A stretch of 64,000 bases of DNA, from assembly GCF_042186555.1 (NCBI RefSeq), contig NC_133333.1, positions 65,231,141 to 65,295,140 on the forward strand, given 5' to 3'. The stretch comes from Aquarana catesbeiana (taxonomy: Eukaryota; Chordata; Amphibia; Anura; Ranidae). Position 1 is the first letter of the stretch. Every line of letters begins with the position of its first letter. The position numbers and the translations under genes are program-made. A model generated the notes under the pieces. The model saw only the letters and a list, made by a program, of their open reading frames with translations. It searched no databases and had not been told where the DNA came from. Below, one piece after another: positions 1 through 11,227 of the stretch.

Positions 1-1030
1 AGCTCTCAAGGGAGGAGGAGGAGGAGGAGGAGGAGGAGGAGGACGAGGACGAGGACTTCCTTAGCTCTCAAGGGAGGAGGAGGAGGAGGAGGAGGAGGAG
101 GAGGACGAGGACGAGGACGAGGACTTCCTTAGCTCTCAAGGGAGGAGGAGGAGGAGGAGGAGGAGGAGGAGGAGGAGGAGGAGGAGGAGGAGGACTTCCT
201 TAGCTCTCAAGGGAGGAGGAGGAGGAGGACTTCCTTAGCTCTCAAGGGAGGAGGAGGAGGAGGAGGAGGAGGAGGAGGAGGAGGAGGAGGAGGACGACTT
301 CCTTAGCTCTCAAGGGAGGAGGAGGAGGAGGAGGAGGAGGAGGAGGAGGAGGAGGAGGACGACTTCCTTAGCTCTCAAGGGAGGAGGAGGAGGAGGAGGA
401 GGAGGAGGAGGAGGAGGAGGACGACTTCCTTAGCTCTCAAGGGAGGAGGAGGAGGAGGAGGAGGAGGAGGAGGAGGAGGAGGACTTCCTTAGCTCTCAAG
501 GGAGGAGGAGGAGGAGGAGGAGGAGGAGGAGGAGGAGGAGGAGGAGGAGGAGGAGGAGGAGGAGGACGACGACGACGACTTCCTTAGCTCTCAAGGGAGG
601 AGGAGGAGGAGGAGGACGAGGATTTCCTTAGCTCAAGGGAGGAGGAGGAGGACGACGAGGACTTCCTTAGCTCTCAAGGGAGGAGGACGACGAGGAGGAC
701 TTCCTTAGCTCTCAAGGCCGGAGGAGGACGACGAGGAGGACTTCCTTAGCTCTCAAGGCCAGAGGAGGACGACGAGGAGGACTTCCTTAGCTCTCAAGGC
801 CAGAGGAGGACGACGAGGAGGACTTCCTTAGCTCTCAAGGCCAGAGGAGGACGACGAGGAGGACTTCCTTAGCTCTCAAGGCCAGAGGAGGACGACGAGG
901 AGGACTTCCTTAGCTCTCAAGGCCAGAGGAGGACGACGAGGAGGACTTCCTTAGCTCTCAAGGCCAGAGGAGGACGACGAGGAGGACTTCCTTAGCTCTC
1001 AAGGCCAGAGGAGGAGGACGAGAAGGACGA
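1..1030. repeat. GAG-rich minisatellite inside hAT copy 1
   Basis: Tandem array in which a block of GAG/GAC triplets alternates with the spacer cttccttagctctcaagg. From about 720 to 1010 the unit is a regular 41 bp; before that the GAG block varies from a few to over 20 triplets. Read on the plus strand one unit gives an acidic stretch (E/D) followed by FLSSQG. The array joins directly to the gattgtgtcagcatgg segment that also occurs in hAT copy 3 (about 38640-38655), so it appears to be an expansion of an acidic linker of the hAT coding region. The 41-bp unit is not a multiple of three, so the array cannot keep one frame. The left edge is cut by the window. Confidence 0.85.
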
Positions 1031-1958
1031 GGACGATTGTGTCAGCATGGAGGTGGAGCCTGGCACTCAGCATCAGCACTCAAGGTACCATTTACAGGCC
1101 GAAGAAACCCATGGACTTGTACGTAGCTGGGAGGAGGTGGCTGCGGATCATGTCGTCCTTAGTGACCCAGAGGACTCTGGACCGAATGCCTCAGCAAACC
1201 CATGCTGCATGGCCTCCCTGATCCTGAGAAGCCTGCGGAAGGATCCTCGTATTCATGGTATCAAGGAGAGGGATCAATACTGGCTGGCAACCCTCCTTGA
1301 TCCACGTTACAAGGGTAAGGTTGCGGACCTTATCTTGCCATCGCAGAGGAAGCAGAGGATGAAACCTCTTCGGGAGGCCTTGCAGAAAGGTCTGTGCAAC
1401 GAGTTCCCAGAGACTGGGAGGTTATGAACTCCTGTTCCTGGACAACTTGTTGCTGAGGCTTCGGTCAATCAAAGGAGCAGCGGTGGAGAAGGCCGTCTGA
1501 CCGATGCGTTCAAACAATTTTTTAGTCTGCAGCCCCAAGGTATGATCGGTTCCAGCAACCATCACCAGCGTCTTTTTTACATGGTGCAGGAATACCTAGG
1601 GGCAAGATCTGACTTGGACACCTTTCCCACCGAAAATCCTGTGGGTTACTGGGTCTTGAGGATGGATCACTGGCCAGAGCTTGCACAGTATGCAATTGAG
1701 ATACTGGCCTGTCCTGCATCCAGCATTCTTTTGGAACACACATTCAGTGCTGCTGGAGGCTTAGTAACCGATCACAGGGTGAACCTGTCCACTGACTCGG
1801 TCGATCGACTGACCTTCATAAAAATGAATCAGTCTTGGATCACCACCAGCTACCAAGCATCTGATGCTGATGTAACCAAATATTTTTTTTTGAAATGTCA
1901 GATCCCTTCAAGACTGCCTATGCTGATGCTGAGTGATTATCCTCTTCCTCCTCAATGA
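1031..1958 (+). pseudogene. hAT transposase, C-terminal part (copy 1)
   Basis: Remnant of a hAT-superfamily transposase, a nuclear DNA-cutting enzyme. Two frames carry it. Positions 1047-1427 hold the LLDPRYKGK block that precedes the dimerisation region. Positions 1542-1958 hold the hAT C-terminal dimerisation domain (YWVLRMDHWPELAQYA, CPASSILLEHTFSAAGG, NLSTDSVDRLTFIKMN). The break lies between about 1427 and 1540, with a TGA after GRL and a frame change. The BED finger and most of the catalytic core are absent. The same junction upstream of MASLIL is present in copy 3 (near 38810), suggesting both descend from an internally deleted non-autonomous element. It lies in an intron of the TRPM4-like gene, antisense to it. 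It is not expected to make an active enzyme. Confidence 0.88.
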
Positions 1959-2440
1959 TCATGCTGGTAGCTTGTAAGAACATTTTTGGTTCTGGGCACT
2001 GCCACCAGTGGCTAAGGCACAATTTTTCAGCCCCTGTTTAATAGGGGCGTGTAATTACAATTTTTGATAGAATAATTTGCAGCAGGACTCATTCCTGCGC
2101 TCCAACTTTAGCATCTGTGAGGGGTTGCAGTGTTGTGGCACCAGTGCCTAAGGCCCAATTTTCCTGCCCCTGTTCAACGGGGACATGTAATTACAATTCT
2201 TGATCTAATATTTCACAGCAGGGCCCATTCCTGCGCCTGCCAAGAGTAACTGTGAGGGCTTACAGTCTTGTGGTAATACCAACACCTAAGGCCCCAATTT
2301 CTGCAGAGTATATAGGGCAGGACCCTACTTTCAAACATCCAACTTACAATTTACAAACGACTCCTACTTGCAAATGGAAGGAGACAACAGGAAGCGAGAT
2401 GAAATCTACCCCTAGGAAGGGAAATTCTCTCCTGTGAGTT
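1959..2440 (+). mobile_element. hAT copy 1, 3' non-coding region
   Basis: About 130-140 bp imperfect tandem repeats, each with gcccaattttt, a gcccctgtt...ggggc hairpin-like motif, a tgtaattacaattctt block and a gggcccattcctgcgc block. The same units follow the transposase remnants at 31735-31830 and 39570-39960, which ties them to this hAT family. The right terminal inverted repeat seen in copies 2 and 3 is not found here, so the copy is truncated near 2440. Confidence 0.75.
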
Positions 2441-2716
2441 AATATGGGAAAAATGTGTCTCCTCTCCACTGATGCTTTATCACCAACACTTGTTTCACTA
2501 AAAACCCAAAATTAAAAAAAAAAAAAAAAAAAAAAAATTGTCATTGGGACAGAATGTGAGGTGAAATCTTCTTCGAAAAGGTTAAACACATCAAGGGGGT
2601 GGGCCACTCAGCCTTTTTTCTGTCTTCACTTGTCTATGTTTCTAAAATAAAGCCGGTCAAGACCTATATCTTCTTCAGCTGCTGACAGAATTGTGCAGCT
2701 GCATAACATCACCACA
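2441..2716. other. intron sequence with poly(A) run
   Basis: Contains an A-run at about 2513-2537. I see no gene, and no element I can name. Confidence 0.6.
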
Positions 2717-2828
2717 TGCAGATTTTCTATGGTTAGATGGAAAAAGTGCAACAGATTTCTCCATGTTCGCTAAACTGTGTGGATGGAGGAATCTCCCACT
2801 TTTTCCATCTAACCATAGAAAATCTGCA
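2717..2828. repeat. perfect 32-bp inverted repeat (hairpin)
   Basis: Arms at 2717-2748 and 2797-2828 are exact reverse complements over 32 bases, separated by 48 bases. The arms begin tgcagattttctatgg. No target duplication or known terminus was recognised. It could be a recent small foldback or a transcribed hairpin. Confidence 0.85.
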
Positions 2829-3038
2829 GATAATCTATAGGTGTATGGCCAGCTTTGCTCTCACTACTCAGAAGAAGCTGCTCCCCAGTCCTACACAGGA
2901 ATCTGGTTCCAGGGTGGAGCACCTTGTTGAAGCAACCTGGGAGTTTAATAGAGCCCAGAGTGCTTCATCTGTAACACCTGAGCTCGTTAACCCTCATTGA
3001 GACCCAAACAGGCTCACTACCCAGCATAAACCTGGGAT

Positions 3039-3157
3039 AGAGATAGATATATAGATATATAGATATATAGATATATAGATATATAGATATAGATATATAT
3101 ATATATATATAGATATAGATAGAGATATATATATATATCTATATATCTCTATCTATC

Positions 3158-3208
<51 letters not shown>
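3039..3208. repeat. (ATAG/AT)n and (CA)n microsatellites
   Basis: An ATAGAT-type run from about 3039 to 3157 leads into a (CA)n run at about 3167-3208. These are simple sequence repeats only. Confidence 0.95.
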
Positions 3209-3214
<6 letters not shown>

Positions 3215-3249
3215 AAATATATACAGCACCTTTCCTCTCCACCCAGTGT

Positions 3250-3543
3250 GAAAGCCCTAGTGCTTTCAGACTGGAGCGGTGCGCTGGCAGGACGTTAAAA
3301 AAGTCCTGCAAGCAGCATCTTTGAGGCGCTGTATACACAGCTCCTACAGCGCCACTGCCCATTGAAATCCATGGGCATTGCTGCCGCTGCAGTGGCGCTT
3401 TTAACCCTTTTTGAGCCGCTAGCGAGGGTTAAAAGCACCCCACTAGCAGCCAAAAAGCGCCGCTCAAACTACAGTAAAGCACTGCTGGAAATAGCAGTGC
3501 TTTGCCGCTGACTCCCCAGTGCCTCAGTGTGAATGTGCCCTTA
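3250..3543. mobile_element. Harbinger-like MITE
   Basis: Non-coding repeat with degenerate ends: a gtgctttcagactggagcgg block at the left and cagtgtgaatgtgcccttaa at the right. These resemble the GGGCCCTTTCACACT-type ends of PIF/Harbinger MITEs. The interior has self-complementary GCGGC/GCCGC blocks around caatgggc. The class is inferred from the ends; no transposase is present. Confidence 0.5.
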
Positions 3544-4213
3544 AGTATGATAAGCATGTACAGGCTCAAGGTAAGAGGCATGGCAACATGTTTGCACAAA
3601 ATCTGGGCTGCTAGTATCTGGCAGAAGTGTTCATGGAGAAGGGTTGAGAGAGGGAGACCACCAGCAACTATAGGGTGAAGATTCTTGACTGAATAGGAAA
3701 AGTTGCTAGATGAAATTACAGGTTAAATCTTGAATAAACAGACGTGAACAATGTCCAACCTCCTAGGATACAAAAAAAAAAAAAAAAAACACACCACCAC
3801 CAAAACAGTAGTGGAAGGGGTAATACTCAGGGCTGGTCTACATTTTTTTCTTTTCGTTTGTCATTGTCCAATCTTCCTAGAGGCAGCGGTATAACCTTCA
3901 GATTTCAGAGTTCCTTTGTCCCTCAATGGACAAGAGAAATATTTGCTTAAAAGAATTATTGATGAATGTCAGAATTCATTGACCACAAATTAGTCAGGAT
4001 TACCCATTTTGATGCAAATTTGAATCCTCAAAATTCTCTGCAAAAACGTATAGGCAAGTCTGAATTTAATGCTACTTTCCTGTAGCACTGGGTATTTTAA
4101 ATGAATACAGGTGCATGTAACTGCACTTTACCTTACTTGTAAATAAAACCCTTTGTCTTTATCACAGCTGCATGACACATACAAGTACCAATGTGGGCCC
4201 TTTGACCTCTGAC

Positions 4214-4394
4214 CTGTGCTTTGTGCAGCCTTAACCAGACCCTTTCTTAGGATGTCCTTCAACCAGGTTCTCATTTTAAAGTCACCGTCACCCCCGACAA
4301 CTGACACCACCAGGTTGGGTGGAGGAATCTTCCAGTGATGGGTGATTAGGTTATACACAATGGAGGAATCAGTTTCATTTGACAGGCGAATAAA
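4214..4394 (-). CDS. TRPM4: TRPM4-like channel, exon in N-terminal MHR/SLOG region
   Basis: A 181-bp exon on the minus strand, from an acceptor reading ttttcattacag (intron side 4406-4395) to a GT donor (gtcaga, 4213 downward). It encodes 60 whole codons plus the first base of the next: FIRLSNETDSS, then WKIPPPNLVVSVVGGDGDF, then KDILRKGLVKAAQST. This block is characteristic of the TRPM family N-terminal cytosolic homology region, and closest in my judgement to TRPM4/TRPM5. The partner exon at 43247-43424 ends in phase 0 and this one begins in phase 0, so they join cleanly across a 38,852-bp intron. TRPM4 is a Ca2+-activated monovalent cation channel; this part belongs to the cytosolic assembly and regulatory domain. 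No stop or frameshift is present. The next exon (expected to encode the continuation after QSTG) is not seen between 1 and 4213. Confidence 0.88.
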
Positions 4395-4739
4395 CTGTAA
4401 TGAAAAAAAAAATATATATATATGTATATTAATATAATAAAACACTACTTGTGTCTGAACAAACAACTGCTGGCATATTTTTTTCTTTTGAACCAAACTT
4501 TACTTTCCAGTTGTTTATAATAGAAAAGAGGTTCAATAATTACTGTACCTAATTAAAGAACATTTCACTGTAAACAATATAAATTACACTGTATATAGGT
4601 TATCAACTCCAGTGTTACTTAAAGGATCAGTTAACTCAAAAGTGATAGTTAAATCGGGGCATATGCATAAAGATTGCTTTTGGGGAGAAAGTCTGCTTGA
4701 GGCAGAGAGGAAAGATTTTCCTTTGAGGAAGAGGGGATT

Positions 4740-5410
4740 AATATTGCCCCCCAGAGGATGCCTTATTAGGACGAAACATAGCGACAGGCTCTGCTGATGC
4801 CACTGCGTTGCTTTGATTTTATCCAAACGCTTTTAATGTCTTCTCAAATGTGAGTGACCATTTTAGTATTTTCAATAAATGTTTTACATCTAAACGGAAT
4901 CACACTATGTGGCCCAATTTTTTCTCCTTTTGCTATATGTCACACTGAGAGGAACTGCTCAAGAATTCCGGTTGCTATTCCTATGGTGGATACTCACTGA
5001 TGTCATAATCGTCACGGGCCACATCCGATTCGGTCTAGATTGGAAGTCGTGGTTGCTGTACCTCCTTGGGAGTGTTACACCAAAAGCTTGGTTGACTCAT
5101 CAGGCATACGCCTTGTTGGGTTCAACCTGTCTGGTAAGCCTCTTTCCTTACGGTGGTGGATTAACTACAGACAACCAGTTCACTCTCATTTATAGTCACC
5201 ATTTTGATGTCATACATAGACTATATGCACCTTATATACACTATCACTGTTGATCTACACAACAATATTGTGGTTTAATAATTTTATTGTATTTGCACTT
5301 ATATATACACCCCAATTTCCCATTGGGATATCTTCACTGTTTTTTTCATTGCATTAGCGCTGCACTATACTATTTTATTTGGTTTACTTTTTCACAGACT
5401 ACCTGATGTG
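4740..5410 (+). repeat. dispersed repeat, copy A
   Basis: It shares an ordered set of blocks with 29360-29940: an aataaat...ggaat(c/t)acactatgtggcc segment, a catatgcc..cttgggtc-like segment, gatctggtaagcct-like blocks before a ggtggtgg motif, and a tttagcgctac/attagcgctgcac segment. It also carries a degenerate gacgaaacatagcga motif resembling the acgcgtttc motif at 29015. I cannot assign a superfamily. The open frame at 4909-5253 is not conserved in copy B, so I do not call it a gene. Confidence 0.55.
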
Positions 5411-6099
5411 CTGACAGCTACTATTTTTTGTTTCTTTCACTTTTTTTTATACACAATGGTGTGAACCCAGCCTGAAAGAGAACTTAGCCTTTTTACCTTT
5501 AGGAGAGCTTTTTTCTCCTTTGCATCTACATTGTGATGCACACAGGTAGAAAAACTGGTTTGTGTAAATTGTTAGCGTAACAGTAAGACAGAATTAATGT
5601 CACCGTCATGCCAATTGTCAGCTCGACTTATGTTCGCATACATGAGCATTTGAGGTTTGTACAGTGAGCACAAATGTCGTAAATCAGGGGGATTAATGCA
5701 ATAATTATTAGTGCATTGACCCCCACTGTCTGTTTGGTGCCACTCTCCCACACTGCTGTCAAATTTGGACAAGCAGATGTGTCCGTATCTATAGACATAA
5801 ATGGGCTGCCTGCACTCAGCGACTCAAACCACGTAAACACATTGCCCATTCATGGACTATTGTACATGTCAGCGCCTGGGTTTATGAGGCCTAAAAACAG
5901 GAAAGAAAATATAACAAACAAAACTGGTTGCTAAGCCCCAATGCTGGCATTTTTTGGCTTTAATCACACTGGCACTACTGCATTTAGCTTTTCTAAACAC
6001 AGGAGAAGTGAGAAACATTAAATATAAATTTAAATACAGACAACTTTCTTGCTTTCCAGATCACTTTTCCTGCATTTAGACGTTTCTGCTTTAGCCGAG
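5411..6099. other. intron sequence, no recognised element
   Basis: No gene seen. Positions 5950-6099 and 11228-11430 look like two halves of one older repeat (gcatttagac/gcatttagact, sequences about aaacgc and ttcacac) split by the piggyBac insertion. Confidence 0.4.
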
Positions 6100-6569
6100 T
6101 TAACCACTTGAGCCCCGGACCATTATGCTAAGGACCAGAGGTCTTTTTCCAATTTGGCACTGCGTCGCTTTAACTGCTAATTGCGCGGTCATGCAATGCT
6201 GTACCCAAACGAAATTTGCGTCCTTTTCTTCCCACAAATAGAGCTTTCTTTTGATGGTATTTGATCACCTCTGCGGTTTTTATTTTTTGCGCTATAAACG
6301 GAAAAAGACCATAAATTTTGAAAAAAAAATGATATTTTCTACTTTTTGTTAAAAAAAAAATCCAATAAACTCAATTTTAGTCATACATTTAGGCCAAAAT
6401 GTATTCGGCCACATGTCTTTGGTAAAAAAAATGTCAATAAGCGTATATTTATTGGTTTGCGCAAAAGTTATAGCGTCTACAAACTAGGGTACATTTTCTG
6501 GAATTTACACCGCTTTTAGTTTATGACTGCCTATGTCATTTCTTGAGGTGCTAAAATGGCAGGGAAGTA

Positions 6570-7590
6570 CAAAACCCCCCCAAATGACCCCATTTTGGAA
6601 AGTAGACACCCCAAGGAAATTGCTGAGAGGCATATTGAGTCCATGGAATATTTTATATTTTGACACAAGTTGCGGGAATGTGACATTTTTTTTTTTTTTG
6701 CACAAAGTTGTCACTAAATGATATATTGCTCACACAGGCCATGGGCATATGTGGAATTGCACCCCAAAATACATTTAGCTGCTTCTCCTGAGTATGGGGA
6801 TACCACATGTGTGGGACTTTTTGGGAGCCTAGCCGTGCACGGGACCCCGAAAACCAATCACCGCCTTCAGGATTTCTAAGGGTGAAAATTTTTGATTTCA
6901 CTCTTCACTGCCTATCACAGTTTCGGAGGCCATGGAATGCCCAGGTGGCACAAAACCCCCCCAAATGAACCCATTTTGGAAAGTAGACACCCCAAGCTAT
7001 TTGCTGAGAGGCATGGTGAGTATTTTGCAGCATTCATTTGTTTTTGAAAATGAAGAAAGACAAAAAAACAAATTTTTTTTTTCTTTTTTCAATTTTCAAA
7101 ACTTTGTGACAAAAAGTGAGGTCTGCAAAATACTCACTATACCTCTCAGCAAATAGCTTTGGGTGTCTACTTTCCAAAATGGGGTCATTTGGGGGGGTTT
7201 TGTGCCACCTGGGCATTCCATGGCCTCCCAAACTGTGATAGGCAGTGAAGAGTGAAATCAAAAATTTACGCCCTTAGAAAGCCTGAAGGCGGTGCTTGGT
7301 TTTCGGGGTCCCGTGCGCGGCTAGGCTCCCAAAATGTCTCACACATGTGGTATCCCCGTACTCAGGAGAATCAGCAGAATGTATTTTGGGGTGTAATTTC
7401 GCATATTCCCATGGCATGTTTGAGCAATATATCATTTAGTGACAATTTTGTGCAAAAAAAAAAAAAATTTGTCTCTTTCCCGCAACTTGTGTCGCAATAT
7501 AAAATATTCCATGGACTCGACATGCCTCTAAGCAAATAGCTTGGGGTGTCTACTTTCCAAAATGGGGTCATTTGGGGGGTTTTGAACTGT
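6570..7590. repeat. long palindrome inside piggyBac element
   Basis: Arms of about 465 bp (6570-7035 and 7125-7590) are inverted copies with a loop of about 90 bp rich in A and T. Landmark blocks present in both arms are ccattttggaaagtagacac, aataccacatgtgtg-type sequence, cacgggaccccgaaaacca and tcactgcctatcacagttt. Arm identity looks above 85 percent by eye. Direct sub-repeats of the ggaaagtagacaccccaag block occur twice per arm. Confidence 0.85.
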
Positions 7591-9151
7591 CCTGGCATTT
7601 TATGCACAACATTTAGAAGCTTATGTCACACATCACCCACTCTTCTAACCACTTGAAGACAAAGCCCTTTCTGACACTTATTGTTTACATGAAAAAGTTT
7701 TTTTTTTTTTGCAAGAAAATTACTTTGAACTCCCAAACATTATATATTTTTTTAAAGCAAATGCCCTACAGATTAAAATGATGGGTGTTTCATTTTTTTT
7801 TTTTTCATACAGTATTTGCGCAGCGATTTTTCAAACGCATTTTTGGGGGAAAAAAAACACACTTTTTTAAATTTTAATGCACTAAAACACACTACATTGC
7901 CCAAATGTTTGATGAAATAAAAAAGATGATCTTAGGCCGAGTACATGGATACCAAACATGACATGCTTTACAATTGTGCACAAACGTGCAGTGGCAACAA
8001 AATAAATACATTTTTAAAAGCCTTTAAAAGCCTTTACAGGTTACCACTTTAGATTTACAGAGGAGGTCTACTGCAAAAATTACTGCCCTCAAACTGACCT
8101 TCGCGGTGATACCTCACATGCATGGTGCAATTGCTGTTTACATTTGACGACAGACCGCCGCTTGCGTTCGCCTTAGCGCAAGAGCAGGGGGCGACAGGGG
8201 TGCTTTTTTTTTTTTTTTTCTTTATTATTTTTTTGCTTTTTTATCTTATTTTTAAACTGTTCCTTTCATTTTTTTTTTTTTTTAATCATTTTTATTGTTA
8301 TCTCGGGGAATGTAAATATCCCCTATGATAGCAATAGGTAGTGACAGGTACACTCTTTTGAAAAAATTGGGGTCTATTAAACCCTAGATCTCTCCTCTGC
8401 CCTCAAAGCATCTGACCACACCAAGATCGGTGTGATAAAATGCTTCCCCAATTTCCCAATGGCGCTATTTACATCCCGCGAAATCTAAGTCATAAAATGC
8501 TCGTAGCTTCCGGTTTCTTAGGCCATAGAGATGTTTGGAGCCACTCTGGTCTCTGATCAGCTCTATGGTCAGCTGGCTGAATCACCGGCTGCATTCTCAG
8601 GTTCCCTGTTGAGACAGGAGAGCCAGAGAAAAACACGGAAGACGGTGGGGGGGGGCATTCCCTCCCACGGCTTGTAAAAGCAGTCTAGAGGCTAATTAGC
8701 CGCTAGGATTGTTTTTACGTGAAAGCCGACCGCTGGCTGAAAAGAATGATACCAAGATGATACCTAAACCTGCAGGCATCATTCTGGTATAACCACTCAA
8801 ATTCGTGAATGGCGTACCTGAAGACAAAAAAATTGTTAACAATAAAGCACAGTAAACAGTAAAGTATAAAAAATTGCATACCTGAAAAACAAACATGATA
8901 AAACATAACAATAAAACATTGCAGAATAGAATACAGTAAAAAAGAGCAGAACAATAGAGAGAGAATAGAGAGAGAGAGAACAATAAAATGACAACTATTT
9001 TTTTTTATTTTATATATTTTTTTTTTACACTTTTTTTTGTAACTAACTTTTATAACTGCAACCAGTTCCAGGTTCGGGTCTCTCAAAATGCGATGGCATC
9101 TTGGGAGACCCTGTGAAAATGTGCCTAGTCTGTGCAATGCTGTACCCTACG

Positions 9152-9400
9152 CTAATACTCAACTAGTGAATGGTAGCGTTCAAAACATTCACCAATGCAA
9201 AAACCAGGATTGTCAGGACAGGAGGGACAATAATAGCGGGTGTCACGCCTATATTCGCGCTTGCTGCAGACACAACATCTTTTTTGGAGGGGTTCATTGG
9301 GTAGGGGTACTCGGGAGGACAAAGAAAATGCCTCTCATGCAGCCGACTGCATTTGGTTGGGGATGTGAATGGGGGAAGTACGGGTGCTGCAGAAGTGGTG
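9152..9400 (-). pseudogene. piggyBac transposase, C-terminal zinc domain
   Basis: Read on the minus strand, positions about 9295 down to 9152 encode QKRCCVCSKREYRRDTRYYC, then PSCPDNPGFCIGECFERYH and a TAG stop at 9154-9152. The ordered Cys pairs and closing FERYH are the cysteine-rich, RING/PHD-like finger that ends piggyBac (DDE_Tnp_1_7) transposases and binds element DNA. Just upstream the frame shifts by one; a second frame continues with RLHERHFL and runs back to about 9540. The DDD catalytic region is missing, replaced by tandem repeats. The long plus-strand frame over 9088-9591 is the antisense shadow of this domain. This is the clearest evidence that the TTAA-flanked families in the window are piggyBac-type. 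Confidence 0.85.
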
Positions 9401-9604
9401 GGTTCCCAATTAGGATTGGCGAATGCAGCAGGAAGGGCATTATGGGCACAACAGGCCTGTGTTTGTCTTTTTGGTGGCAGCGGGACACTACTTGTGTTCG
9501 CCACCTCACCAGCTTGAACTGCACTTATGGGACTCGCCACGTCACCAAGTGTTACTGCAGTGCTGGTTTGACTACGACCGGGGTGTACTAGGCCACTGGT
9601 GCTT

Positions 9605-10310
9605 GCCAGTTCACCAAAACGCTACAAAAAAAAAAAAAAAAAAACTGTTAGCGATCGCAGGGATCAGGCCTGACTCTGCGAACGCTGCAGTTATGTGTTT
9701 AGTGTTTTGTAAGTGACAGTGATCGATCGATACTGCACTTGGGTGGGCTGGGCTGGGCGGAGGGGCAAAATGCAGGTGCTAGCAGGTATCTGGGCTGATC
9801 CCACTAACACTGCGTTTTTGGGAACCCTAAACTGCTGGGGACGCTAGTATAGATCTGATCGGATCAGATATTGATCCGTTCAGATACTATACCACTAAGG
9901 GAGGTGTACGGTGCGTGCGTGGGTGTTAGCGGTACTGGCGCTAACCTGACGCTGCCTGGGGCTGGTGCTTGCCAGTTCACCAAAATGCTACCAAAAAAAC
10001 TGTTAGCGATCGCAGGGATCAGGCTTGACTCTGCGAACGCTGCAGTTATGCGTTTAGTGCCTTGTAAGTGACAGTGATCGATCGATACTGCACTTGGGTG
10101 GGCTGGGCTGGGCGGAGGGGCAAAACGCAGGTGCTAGCAGGTATCTGGGCTGATCCCGCTAACACTGCGTTTTTGGGAACCCTAAACTGCTGGGGACGCT
10201 AGTATAGATCTGATTGGATCAGATATTGATCCGTACAGATACTATACCACTAAGGGAGGCGTATGCTGCGTGCGTGGGTGTTAGCGCTACTGGCGCTAAT
10301 CTGACGCTGC
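9605..10310. repeat. tandem duplication of ~370 bp
   Basis: Two nearly identical units, about 9605-9965 and 9970-10310, each starting cttgccagttcaccaaaa and containing gttagcgatcgcagggatca, gtgatcgatcgatactgc, ggctgggctgggcggagg and a gatccg(t/t)..cagatactatacc block. The copies differ by scattered substitutions and a longer A-run in the first. Confidence 0.9.
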
Positions 10311-10846
10311 CTGGGGCGACGCATATCACCGCCGGGCGATCAGGGGGCTAAACCTTTATTCGGTAATAAACGGCGGGTGCCCTGACACTATAAAAAATAA
10401 ACGAACTAATCAGCGTCACCCGTAACACTTATACGGTGATCACTGGTGAAAGGGTTAACTAGGGGGCAATCAAGGGGTTAAAACATTTATTGGGTAGTAT
10501 ATGGGGGTCCCTGATGCTATAAAATGCTGACGGCGATCCTATTTACCTCCCTAACTAGCGTCACCAGCGTCACTAATACAGCGATCAGAAAAATGATCGC
10601 TTAGTGACACTGGTGATGGGGGGTGATCAAGGGGTTAAAACTTTAGTAGGGGGGGTTAGGGGGGTACCCTAGACCTAAAGGGGGCTAACAGTACCTGCCC
10701 TAACACTGTAACTGTCACAAACAGACACCATGCAGTAATCAGAAAAAAAAAAAAAACTGCTAAACTGCTGGTGTCAGTTTGTGACGGGGGGGGGGGGGGG
10801 GGGTGTGAGTGGGGGGATCGGGGTGTTTTGTGTGCCTGGCATGTTC

Positions 10847-10849
<3 letters not shown>

Positions 10850-10896
<47 letters not shown>
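10850..10896. repeat. (GT)n microsatellite
   Basis: Uninterrupted GT repeat, preceded at about 10785 by a G-run. Confidence 0.95.
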
Positions 10897-10899
<3 letters not shown>

Positions 10900-11227
10900 C
10901 TCACATAGATGTCTTCTCCCCTCGGCGTCGGAACGGAAAATACCGAGCTGAGGAGAGATGACATCATTTCCTTTGCTGCTGTTTAGCATACAGCAGCAAA
11001 GGAAATGATCTGATTGGCCGGCGGCGATCGCGAGGGGGGCCACGAACGGATGGCCTTCCCCTCACCTCCGATCGCCGGGGGACATAACAGGACCGCCTCG
11101 GGCACCGGGGGGGAGTCCAATCGGACCCCCCACCCGCGGGAGGCAAATCACGTATATGTACGTGATTTTGCCTGCCCGTGCCGCCTTGCCGACGTACATC
11201 GGCGTGAGGCGGTCCTTAAGTGGTTAA

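Larger units (their letters stand above)
6100..11227 (-). mobile_element. compound piggyBac-type element
   Basis: Flanked by TTAA at 6100-6103 and 11224-11227, with inverted ends CCACTT...AAGTGG. The right end carries a gacgtacatcggcgtgaggc subterminal block that recurs inverted at 63273. The interior contains a long palindrome (6570-7590), another internal aaccacttg terminus at about 7650 suggesting nesting of two related copies, the C-terminal zinc domain of a piggyBac transposase on the minus strand (9152-9400), a roughly 370-bp tandem duplication (9605-10310) and a (GT)n run. TTAA targets and the encoded zinc domain together identify the superfamily. The catalytic core is not recognisable, so it is non-functional. 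Whether all 5.1 kb moved as one unit is uncertain. Confidence 0.75.

Noticed and set aside
4909..5253. 114-codon ORF with a hydrophobic, signal-like start
   Set aside because: It lies in a dispersed repeat and the frame is not kept in the copy at 29360-29940.
9088..9591. 167-codon Cys-rich plus-strand ORF
   Set aside because: It is the antisense shadow of the piggyBac zinc domain on the minus strand.
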